From positions 1 through 5,212 of the forward strand of contig CALHBZ010000318.1 of the NCBI GenBank assembly GCA_937930605.1: a stretch of DNA of 5,212 nucleotides. Reading direction: 5' to 3'. The notes under the pieces were generated by a model that did no database searches, was not told the origin of the DNA, and saw nothing but the letters and a program-made list of their open reading frames with translations. A program made the position numbers and the translations under genes. Shown here piece by piece: positions 1-4,630 of the stretch (within the stretch, counting starts at the first letter, position 1; each line of letters starts with the position of its first letter). This DNA is from Streptococcus oralis. Its GTDB lineage: Bacteria > Bacillota > Bacilli > Lactobacillales > Streptococcaceae.

Positions 1-768
1 GAGTTCCTATCTGTTACTAAGAATTTTGACGACAATCCTGATAGTCAAGAAGAGGAAACAGGTTTAGATAAACTCAGTCGTTTCTTGAATGATCTTGCCT
101 TGATTGCCGATACAGATTCTGGTAGTCAGGAAACATCGGAAGTGACCTTGATGACCTTGCATGCAGCTAAAGGTCTGGAATTTCCAGTTGTCTTTATCAT
201 CGGGATGGAGGAAAATGTCTTTCCACTTAGTCGAGCAGCTGAGGATCCTGATGAGCTGGAAGAAGAACGCCGTTTGGCCTATGTAGGTATCACGCGCGCT
301 GAAAAGATCCTCTATCTGACCAACGCCAACTCCCGTTTGCTTTTCGGTCGTACTAGCTACAACCGCCCAACACGTTTTATCAATGAAATCAGCTCTGACT
401 TGCTTGAGTATCAAGGCTTGGCTCGACCAGCTAACACCAGTTTCAAGGCTTCCTATAGCAGTGGTGGGGTTGCTTTCGGTCAAGGAATGAGTTTGGCTCA
501 GGCACTTCAAGACCGTAAACGCAAGGCTGCACCAAGCTCTATCCAGTCAAGTGGTCTCCCATTTGGACAATTTGCAGCTGGGAATAAGAAAGATTCGAGT
601 GATACAAGCTGGTCTATTGGGGATATTGCTCTTCACAAGAAGTGGGGAGAGGGCACTGTTCTAGAAGTGTCAGGTAGTGGCGATACTCAGGAACTAAAAA
701 TCAATTTCCCAGAAGTAGGTTTGAAAAAACTCTTAGCTAGCGTAGCTCCAATTGAGAAAAAAATCTAA
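1..768 (+). CDS. pcrA: ATP-dependent DNA helicase PcrA (UvrD/Rep family, SF1A), C-terminal part; 5' end outside window
   Basis: The reading frame is open from base 1 and gives 255 residues, about the last third of a protein that is normally around 760 residues; the start lies upstream of the window. Visible are SF1 helicase motif V (residues 48-65, with [10 protein letters not shown]) and motif VI (residues 89-101, [13 protein letters not shown]), whose R99 is the expected ATP-contacting arginine. A Gly/Ser/Ala-rich, probably flexible linker follows (about 145-200). The end (about 204-255, with [14 protein letters not shown]) resembles the Tudor-like C-terminal domain that in PcrA/UvrD binds RNA polymerase. 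Known family role: 3'-5' unwinding of DNA in nucleotide excision repair, control of recombination and clearing of stalled transcription complexes, in the cytoplasm. The ATP-binding motifs I-IV are not in the window, so intactness of the whole gene cannot be judged. radC follows on the same strand after 42 bases that contain a hairpin. Confidence 0.95.
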   Translation, partial: EFLSVTKNFDDNPDSQEEETGLDKLSRFLNDLALIADTDSGSQETSEVTLMTLHAAKGLEFPVVFIIGMEENVFPLSRAAEDPDELEEERRLAYVGITRAEKILYLTNANSRLLFGRTSYNRPTRFINEISSDLLEYQGLARPANTSFKASYSSGGVAFGQGMSLAQALQDRKRKAAPSSIQSSGLPFGQFAAGNKKDSSDTSWSIGDIALHKKWGEGTVLEVSGSGDTQELKINFPEVGLKKLLASVAPIEKKI

Positions 769-774
769 TTATCC

Positions 775-810
775 ATCCTTCTCACGAATAATTAAGTGAG
801 GAGGATTTTT
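775..810 (+). terminator. Hairpin with T tract between pcrA and radC; candidate intrinsic terminator or attenuator
   Basis: The arm at 775-785 (ATCCTTCTCAC) pairs along its full length with the arm at 796-806 (GTGAGGAGGAT), giving 11 bp with a single G-U wobble and a 10-base AT-rich loop (786-795). The 3' arm runs directly into a T tract at 806-810, which is the shape of a Rho-independent terminator for pcrA. The same 3' arm contains the radC Shine-Dalgarno sequence, and the radC ATG begins directly after the T tract. The structure could therefore reduce readthrough into radC, mask its ribosome binding site, or both. The T tract is short, so termination efficiency is uncertain. No convincing separate radC promoter was found in the gap. 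Confidence 0.6.
799..804 (+). promoter_or_regulatory. radC ribosome binding site (AGGAGG), inside a hairpin arm
   Basis: A perfect AGGAGG lies 6 bases before the ATG at 811. It decides the radC start in favour of this ATG over the in-frame GTG at 796, which would itself lie across the Shine-Dalgarno sequence. All six bases are paired in the predicted hairpin 775-806. Confidence 0.85.
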
Positions 811-1491
811 ATGTACAGTATTTCATTCCAAGAAGATTCACTTTTGCCTAGAGAAAGACTAGTTAAAGAAGGAGTAGAAGCCCTGAGTAATCAAGAATTG
901 CTAGCTATACTACTCAGAACGGGAACACGTCAAGCAAATGTTTTTGAAATCGCCCAGAAAGTCTTGAACAGTCTCACAAGTCTAACTGATTTGAAAAAAA
1001 TGACCCTGCAGGAATTGCAGAGTCTGTCTGGCATTGGACGTATTAAAGCCATTGAACTACAAGCAGTGATTGAACTGGGGCATCGCATTCACAAGCATGA
1101 AAACCTTGAGATGGAAAGTATTCTCAGTAGTCAAAAGCTAGCTAAAAAAATGCAACAGGAACTTGGTGATAAAAAACAAGAGCACCTAGTGGCACTCTAT
1201 CTTAATACTCAAAATCAAATCATTCATCAACAGACCATTTTTATTGGAACTGCGACACGAAGCATTGCTGAACCACGGGAAATCCTTCACTATGCCATCA
1301 AGCATATGGCCACTTCTGTGATTCTCGTTCATAATCATCCATCAGGCGCTGTATCACCTAGCCAAAATGATGATCATGTAACCAAGTTAGTAAAGGAAGC
1401 CTGTGAACTGATGGGACTGGTATTTCTGGATCATCTGATTGTCTCGCATTCCGATTACTTTAGTTACCGTGAAAAGACGGATCTGATTTAA
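811..1491 (+). CDS. radC: RadC family protein (HhH domain plus JAMM/MPN+ metalloprotease-like domain)
   Basis: A 226-residue protein, the usual length for streptococcal RadC. The N-terminal part carries a helix-hairpin-helix DNA-binding element (about residues 65-83, with [13 protein letters not shown]). The C-terminal domain has the complete JAMM zinc signature HxHx7Sx2D: H174, H176, S184 and D187 in [14 protein letters not shown], with the conserved PRE glutamate at E157 upstream. Despite its name and the old DNA-repair annotation, a repair role for RadC was not confirmed in Streptococcus pneumoniae as far as I recall; the JAMM fold implies a metal-dependent hydrolase, but the substrate is unknown. 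The start at 811 is chosen because a perfect AGGAGG lies 6 bases upstream. The gene follows pcrA on the same strand and may depend on readthrough from it. Its TAA overlaps the stop of the convergent amidotransferase gene by four bases (1488-1491). Confidence 0.95.
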   Translation: MYSISFQEDSLLPRERLVKEGVEALSNQELLAILLRTGTRQANVFEIAQKVLNSLTSLTDLKKMTLQELQSLSGIGRIKAIELQAVIELGHRIHKHENLEMESILSSQKLAKKMQQELGDKKQEHLVALYLNTQNQIIHQQTIFIGTATRSIAEPREILHYAIKHMATSVILVHNHPSGAVSPSQNDDHVTKLVKEACELMGLVFLDHLIVSHSDYFSYREKTDLI

Positions 1492-2177
1492 AGTTCGTTT
1501 ACGACATAGTCAAACAATGTTTTATCCTTGGGGCGATTTTCAAATAGAAATTCTGGATGCCATTGAACACCAAGATAAGGGAAGCCATCTGTAGTTGTAA
1601 CAGCCTCGATTATCTCATCCTTGGGATCAAAGGCCACAACCTTTAAATTTGGGGCCAAATCCTTAATGCTCTGATGGTGGAAGGAGTTGATATGAGAGAT
1701 TTCTCCGTAGATTTCTCTGAGAACAGTATCAGGTTCTGTCACCAAACGTTGGGTTGTGTATTCGGCTGAACAGTCCTGCCAGTGGTCTTCGATATCTTGA
1801 TGAAGTGTGCCTCCCATGGCGACATTGAAAAGCTGGGTACCTCGACAAACAGAGAAGACTGGCTTTTTCTGCTTAATGGCTTCCTTGATAAGAGCTAATT
1901 CAAACTGGTCTCTTTGAAGGTGGTAGTCATCGCTGTCAATTGTTTTGGGTTCACCATAGAATTTTGGATCGACGTTTTGCCCACCTGTTAGGATGAGTTT
2001 ATCAATTATCGTGATGTAATGGCTTGCCATTTCTTGATCACCAATCGGTAGGATGATGGGAATTCCACCAGCGTTCTTGACTCCTTCAACAAAGCCTTTT
2101 GCTACATAGCTCATCATGATGTCATCATCTGGATGAGCTTTTTCATTTCCTGTAATCCCAATAACTGGTTTATTCAT
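1488..2177 (-). CDS. Class I glutamine amidotransferase-like hydrolase (gamma-glutamyl-gamma-aminobutyrate hydrolase / peptidase C26 family)
   Basis: The 229-residue protein has the layout of PuuD-like gamma-glutamyl hydrolases. An N-terminal strand reads PVIGITGN, followed by the conserved [11 protein letters not shown] (residues 61-71). The nucleophile elbow is [10 protein letters not shown] with catalytic C111, then [12 protein letters not shown] lies at 167-170, and GVQWHPEF provides H207 and E209. The Cys-His-Glu triad is complete, so a working hydrolase of gamma-glutamyl bonds is expected. The real substrate (gamma-Glu-GABA, another gamma-glutamyl compound, or a peptide) cannot be told from sequence, and no polyamine or putrescine genes are in the window. 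No synthase domain is fused. It starts with ATG 38 bases after the rex stop, and its only Shine-Dalgarno-like sequence is a weak GAAAG (2183-2187), so translation may depend on coupling to rex. It is probably co-transcribed from the Rex-controlled promoter and converges on radC. Confidence 0.9.
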   Translation of the reverse strand: MNKPVIGITGNEKAHPDDDIMMSYVAKGFVEGVKNAGGIPIILPIGDQEMASHYITIIDKLILTGGQNVDPKFYGEPKTIDSDDYHLQRDQFELALIKEAIKQKKPVFSVCRGTQLFNVAMGGTLHQDIEDHWQDCSAEYTTQRLVTEPDTVLREIYGEISHINSFHHQSIKDLAPNLKVVAFDPKDEIIEAVTTTDGFPYLGVQWHPEFLFENRPKDKTLFDYVVNEL

Positions 2178-2188
2178 AAATGCTTTCG

Positions 2189-2234
2189 CTTTCTAATCCT
2201 CTTTCCGCATACTTTCTAATCCTCTTTCCGCATA
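2189..2234. repeat. Exact 23-bp tandem duplication across the rex / amidotransferase junction
   Basis: Two directly adjacent identical copies of 23 bases lie at 2189-2211 and 2212-2234. On the - strand each copy reads TATGCGGAAAGAGGATTAG followed by AAAG. The upstream copy (2234-2212) encodes the last residues of Rex (MRKED) and its TAG stop. The second copy lies entirely in the intergenic gap and restates those codons as an isolated ATG...TAG. The flanks differ on both sides, so the repeat is exactly two units. It adds 23 bases between the rex stop and the amidotransferase ATG; without it the gap would be 15 bases. Confidence 0.95.
2193..2210 (-). other. Possible five-codon minicistron (MRKED-stop) created by the tandem duplication
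   Basis: The second repeat copy contains ATG CGG AAA GAG GAT TAG. The first copy places AGAGGA (2220-2225) 9 bases before this ATG, so by position it could be translated, and its start lies 5 bases after the rex stop. It ends 15 bases before the amidotransferase ATG. This is speculative: it is a by-product of the repeat, and nothing shows that it is translated or matters. Confidence 0.15.
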
Positions 2235-2857
2235 AAATAGAGGAGAGTTTGGAGTTCACTTGTCAAATCGACGTACTGAACAACTACATCTTTTGGAAGG
2301 TGCAGGTGAACAGGAGAAAAACTGAGAATGCCTTTTACACCAGCATCAACCAAGAGGTTGGCTACTTCTTGTGATTTAACACTTGGAACAGTTAGGATAG
2401 CAGTTTTAACATCTGCGTCCTTGATCTTTTCCTTGATTTGAGATATACCATAGATGGGAATCCCGTCAGCAGTCTGAGTACCGACTTCAGGATGGTCATC
2501 CAGGTCAAAGGCCATGATAATCTTCATCTTGTTTCGCTCATGGAAACGGTAGTGGAGAAGGGCATGCCCCATATTACCAATCCCAACCAACATAACATTG
2601 GTGATGGAGTTATCATTTAGGAGGTCAGCAAAAAAGGTCATTAGTTTTTTGACATCATAACCAAATCCGCGTCTTCCTAGTTCACCAAAGTAAGAAAAAT
2701 CACGACGCACTGTCGCAGAATCGATACCGATAGCCTCTGCAATTTGCTTAGAGTTGGCACGCTCGATTTTTTCTGCATGAAATCTCTTGAAAATTCGATA
2801 GTAAAGAGAGAGTCTTTTTGCTGTTGCTTTTGGGATGGCAGACTGTTTAACTTTCAC
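2216..2857 (-). CDS. rex: Redox-sensing transcriptional repressor Rex
   Basis: A 213-residue protein matching Rex over its full length. The N-terminal winged helix-turn-helix (about 15-70) includes [20 protein letters not shown] and [10 protein letters not shown], the DNA-contacting region typical of Rex. The Rossmann domain follows with [13 protein letters not shown] (GxGxxG at G92, G94, G97) and an acidic residue at the end of the second strand (D118 in AFDLD) that fits NAD(H) rather than NADP(H). The C-terminal helix (about 197-213), which swaps between the two subunits, is present. Known role: the dimer senses the NADH/NAD+ ratio and represses fermentation and respiration genes when NADH is low. 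The start is GTG at 2857, with AAAGG (2868-2872) 10 bases upstream; no in-frame ATG precedes it. The gene has its own promoter overlapping a Rex-type operator, implying autoregulation, and is followed by the amidotransferase gene in the same direction. Confidence 0.97.
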   Translation of the reverse strand: MKVKQSAIPKATAKRLSLYYRIFKRFHAEKIERANSKQIAEAIGIDSATVRRDFSYFGELGRRGFGYDVKKLMTFFADLLNDNSITNVMLVGIGNMGHALLHYRFHERNKMKIIMAFDLDDHPEVGTQTADGIPIYGISQIKEKIKDADVKTAILTVPSVKSQEVANLLVDAGVKGILSFSPVHLHLPKDVVVQYVDLTSELQTLLYFMRKED

Positions 2858-2867
2858 AAAATCACAA

Positions 2868-2872
2868 CCTTT
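2868..2872 (-). promoter_or_regulatory. rex ribosome binding site supporting a GTG start
   Basis: On the - strand AAAGG (within AGAAAGG) lies 10 bases before GTG at 2857. The nearer GTG at 2865 is in another frame and meets TGA after three codons, so 2857 is the start. Confidence 0.6.
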
Positions 2873-2882
2873 CTATTCTTCT

Positions 2883-2914
2883 ATTTTATAGAAACATTGT
2901 GAAAAAATCAACAA
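2883..2914 (-). promoter_or_regulatory. Probable sigma-A promoter of rex
   Basis: Two overlapping readings fit. TTGATT (2911-2906) and TAAAAT (2888-2883) are separated by 17 bases. TTGTTG (2914-2909) and TATAAA (2890-2885) are separated by 18 bases. Either would start transcription near 2876, giving a leader of about 20 bases before the GTG at 2857. The -35 and spacer overlap the Rex-type operator, and the upstream edge touches the terminator palindrome of the preceding operon. Predicted by eye only. Confidence 0.65.
2897..2914. promoter_or_regulatory. Candidate Rex operator (autoregulatory)
   Basis: The + strand reads TTGTGAAAAAATCAACAA. The Gram-positive Rex consensus is an 18-base inverted repeat, TTGTGAAATAATTCACAA or a close variant. 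The left half-site TTGTGA is perfect, the outer CAA of the right half is kept, and three of 18 positions differ, two of them in the right half. The site lies over the -35 and spacer of the rex promoter, where bound repressor would block RNA polymerase. Autoregulation of rex is known in several Gram-positives; applying it here is inference. Confidence 0.65.
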
Positions 2915-2940
2915 AAACTAAGAAAATTCTTAGTTTTTGT
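2911..2940 (-). terminator. Perfect 14-bp palindrome; terminator of the prs2-desulfurase operon
   Basis: ACAAAAACTAAGAA (2911-2924) and TTCTTAGTTTTTGT (2927-2940) are exact reverse complements around two bases. On the - strand the core stem CTAAGAA/TTCTTAG is followed by TTTTTGTTGATTTTTT, a good T-rich tail. The stem is AT-rich and therefore weak for a terminator. The last two sense codons and the stop of the 71-residue gene lie inside it, and its far end overlaps the rex -35/operator by four bases. By symmetry it could act in both directions, but no + strand gene reads into it nearby. Confidence 0.7.
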
Positions 2941-3145
2941 CTGAAAAGTTAGTTTGTGATAGAAAACGATAGAGATTTCCGACTAATCCTCGGTAGATTA
3001 CTTTATCATTGAGGGTTAGTGAGGTTACCAAAAATGTATCAGGTATGGTCACGCATCCTGATAGGGCTAGCATAAGCTCTTCGTAATCGGCAAATTCAAG
3101 TGTGCGTTCTACTTGATAACTATCTTTATATGTGAGACGATACAT
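2930..3145 (-). CDS. Small conserved streptococcal protein of unknown function (possibly DUF4649 family)
   Basis: A 71-residue protein starting with ATG 6 bases after the stop of the DUF1831 gene, so very probably translated from the same message. The sequence is mostly alternating polar/hydrophobic and suggests a compact alpha/beta fold: MYRLTYKD, a YEELMLALSGC helix with the only cysteine (C31), VTSLTLNDKVIYRG, and a LYRFL helix near the end. There is no signal peptide, membrane segment or recognisable catalytic motif. I recall small DUF4649 proteins beside DUF1831 in streptococci and assign that family on size and position; this is not secure. Its place as the last gene of an operon with a cysteine desulfurase suggests, but does not show, a link to sulfur transfer. 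The final codons are part of the terminator palindrome. Confidence 0.7.
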   Translation of the reverse strand: MYRLTYKDSYQVERTLEFADYEELMLALSGCVTIPDTFLVTSLTLNDKVIYRGLVGNLYRFLSQTNFSDKN

Positions 3146-3151
3146 AGCAAA

Positions 3152-3499
3152 CTATCTTTCTTCTTTTGTGAAGATTCCGCGTTCTACAAGGCTATCCATG
3201 AGGAAGTAGAATTTCTCTTGGTGGATATGGTGTTCTTCAGATTTAAAGATATTCACCAAACGAAGACCAGATTTGTCAGTGATGTTAATCTTAACACCTG
3301 TAAGATCTTTATTGATGATAATTTTTAGTAGGAAACCTTCTCCACTGTTTGGTATTTTTTCAAGTAGACGAGTTAGTTCGTAGTTTCCGACTTTTGTTTC
3401 AGAGAAAGTATTGTCTTTCAGTGTGAACTTTTTGACAGTTGGACTAAGTGTATAGTCGTAGCGGCAGTTTTGTAGTTTAATGGTTTTTTCGAATGCCAT
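3152..3499 (-). CDS. DUF1831 family protein, function unknown, coupled to the cysteine desulfurase
   Basis: A 115-residue soluble protein beginning MAFEKTIKLQ. Features typical of DUF1831 as I know it are the opening MAFEK, the segment LSPTVKKFTLKDNTFSETKVGNY (residues 18-40), and a later GLRLVNIFK segment before a C-terminal helix with FLMDSLVERGIF. It has one cysteine (C12) near the N terminus and no metal-binding cluster, signal peptide or membrane segment. The start at ATG 3499 is preferred over an in-frame TTG at 3514 because GGAG (3509-3512) lies 9 bases upstream of it and inside the alternative coding sequence. The start is 4 bases after the desulfurase stop, implying translational coupling. 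Members are recurrently found next to class V cysteine desulfurases in lactic acid bacteria (established context, from memory), so a partner or accessory role in sulfur transfer is a reasonable inference without direct evidence. Confidence 0.85.
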   Translation of the reverse strand: MAFEKTIKLQNCRYDYTLSPTVKKFTLKDNTFSETKVGNYELTRLLEKIPNSGEGFLLKIIINKDLTGVKINITDKSGLRLVNIFKSEEHHIHQEKFYFLMDSLVERGIFTKEER

Positions 3500-3503
3500 T
3501 AGG

Positions 3504-4619
3504 TTAATCTCCAATAATATTTTTTAAGGTTTGTGCCAGTTGTTTCAGTTCTTTCTCGGTATTAAGAGGAGAAAGACTGATACGGACAGACTCTTTTAAA
3601 CGATGGGAATCAGCCCCATAAAAAGCTTCGAGTACATGACTAGTCTGTACAATACCAGCAGTACAGGCTGAACCAGTTGAAATTGAGATTCCTTCTAGGT
3701 CTAACCGAAGCAAGAGCAAATCATTTTTTTGACCAGGGAAACCGATATTGAAAACATAAGGCAGTTGATTTTGACCTTCATTAAGATAATAGTCCAAACC
3801 TTCAATCTCTTCTAGAAAAGCAGTTTTTAATCCCTCTAATTTTCGGTAATGGTCAGCCTGATGCTCCAAGTCTTCTTTGAGAGCAGCAACCATACCGACG
3901 ATGGCAGCAAGGTTTTCTGTCCCAGCTCGTTTCTTTTGTTCTTGGTCTCCACCGTGAAGGTAAGGATCAAAGTCCATAGACGAAGCGTAAAGAAAACCAA
4001 TTCCTTTTGGTCCATGGAACTTGTGAGCAGAAGCACTGAGAAAATCGATTCCTAATTCCTCAGGATGGATAGGAATTTTTCCGATAGCCTGAACAGCGTC
4101 TACATGATAAGCAGCAGAATGTTCTTTTAAAACACGTCCAATCTCAGCGATAGGTAAGAGACTACCCGTCTCATTATTAGCATACATAGTGGAAACGAGA
4201 ATGGTATCGTCGCGTAAAGCTTCTTGAATCTGCCCCGCCGTAATCTCTTGGTTTACTGGTTGGATGATGGTAGCTTCAAAGCCAAAATGTTGAACCAGAT
4301 AATCAATGGTTTCAAGGACAGAATGGTGTTCAATAGCTGTCGTGATGATGTGTTTTCCTCTTTCTTGATGGCGGAGACAATAGCCGATAATAGCTGTATT
4401 GTTACTTTCTGTCCCTCCAGATGTGAAAAAGATTCGTTGTGGCTTGGTTCCTAGTAAGTGAGCTAACTCCTGACGGGCTTCACGGAGTAGTTTACCAGCA
4501 TGACGACCATGACTGTGAATACTTGAAGGATTCCCATGGGTTTCTTGCATGACCTTGGTCATTTCTGCGAGAGCTGCTGCTGACATTGGAGTAGTAGCAG
4601 CATTGTCCAAATAGATCAA
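3504..4619 (-). CDS. Cysteine desulfurase, class V aminotransferase fold (NifS/IscS-like)
   Basis: A 371-residue PLP enzyme, near the usual 370-400. The N-terminal signature MIYLDNAATTPM is present, then FTSGGTESNNT (65-75, phosphate cradle), IEHHS with PLP-stacking H98, MYANNETG (145-152), HVDAVQ with D174 and Q177, and SAHKFHGPKG with Schiff-base lysine K200. RAGTEN lies at 231-236 and the catalytic persulfide cysteine is C319 in STGSACTAG. All key residues are intact, so it should convert L-cysteine to L-alanine plus an enzyme-bound persulfide for Fe-S clusters, thiolated tRNA or cofactors. No IscU/SufU scaffold or ThiI partner is in the window, so the sulfur acceptor is unknown. The start is TTG at 4619: an in-frame stop lies four codons upstream, no ATG is available, and AAGGTG precedes it. 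It lies 9 bases after prs2 and 4 bases before the DUF1831 gene. Confidence 0.95.
   Translation of the reverse strand: MIYLDNAATTPMSAAALAEMTKVMQETHGNPSSIHSHGRHAGKLLREARQELAHLLGTKPQRIFFTSGGTESNNTAIIGYCLRHQERGKHIITTAIEHHSVLETIDYLVQHFGFEATIIQPVNQEITAGQIQEALRDDTILVSTMYANNETGSLLPIAEIGRVLKEHSAAYHVDAVQAIGKIPIHPEELGIDFLSASAHKFHGPKGIGFLYASSMDFDPYLHGGDQEQKKRAGTENLAAIVGMVAALKEDLEHQADHYRKLEGLKTAFLEEIEGLDYYLNEGQNQLPYVFNIGFPGQKNDLLLLRLDLEGISISTGSACTAGIVQTSHVLEAFYGADSHRLKESVRISLSPLNTEKELKQLAQTLKNIIGD
3507..3512 (-). promoter_or_regulatory. Ribosome binding site of the DUF1831 gene, within the desulfurase 3' end
   Basis: GGAGAT on the - strand covers the last Gly-Asp codons of the desulfurase. GGAG is 9 bases from ATG 3499, which fixes the shorter start and rules against TTG 3514. 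Confidence 0.7.
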
Positions 4620-4624
4620 AGAAT

Positions 4625-4630
4625 CACCTT
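4625..4630 (-). promoter_or_regulatory. Ribosome binding site supporting a TTG start for the cysteine desulfurase
   Basis: AAGGTG on the - strand overlaps the prs2 stop codon (TAAGG) and lies 5 bases before TTG 4619. Only GGT, GAT and TCT separate this TTG from the in-frame TAA at 4631-4629, and translation from TTG gives the expected family N terminus (MIYLDNAATT). Confidence 0.75.

Noticed and set aside
64..510. Open frame of 148 codons on the - strand inside pcrA
   Set aside because: It lies fully antisense to conserved helicase motifs V and VI, its translation matches no family I recognise, and it has no ribosome binding site of note. It is a shadow of the pcrA codon pattern.
796..810. 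In-frame GTG at 796 as an upstream radC start
   Set aside because: It would put the perfect AGGAGG inside the coding sequence and add five residues not typical of RadC. The ATG at 811 has ideal spacing.
1497..1515. Possible small hairpin just after radC (GTTT/AAAC and GAC/GTC arms)
   Set aside because: It needs a two-base bulge, has only three bases in the loop, and is not followed by a solid T tract, so it is too weak to call as a terminator.
2180..2374. 64-codon + strand frame over the rex 3' end
   Set aside because: It is antisense to the conserved Rex C-terminal domain, has no recognisable family and no supporting promoter; part of it is simply the tandem repeat.
2438..2620. 60-codon + strand frame inside rex
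   Set aside because: It is antisense to the Rex Rossmann domain, with no motif or ribosome binding site to support it.
3113..3328. 71-codon + strand frame over the small-gene/DUF1831 junction
   Set aside because: It is antisense to two tightly coupled genes with good start signals, and the translation has no recognisable features.
3500..3514. In-frame TTG at 3514 as the start of the DUF1831 gene
   Set aside because: GGAG lies within these extra codons, 9 bases before ATG 3499, and family members begin MAFEK.
3836..4055. Overlapping 66- and 68-codon frames on both strands within the cysteine desulfurase
   Set aside because: Both overlap the conserved region around the PLP lysine in other frames and are explained as shadows.
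4224..4454. 76-codon + strand frame within the cysteine desulfurase
   Set aside because: It is antisense to conserved PLP-binding motifs, and no independent signal supports it.
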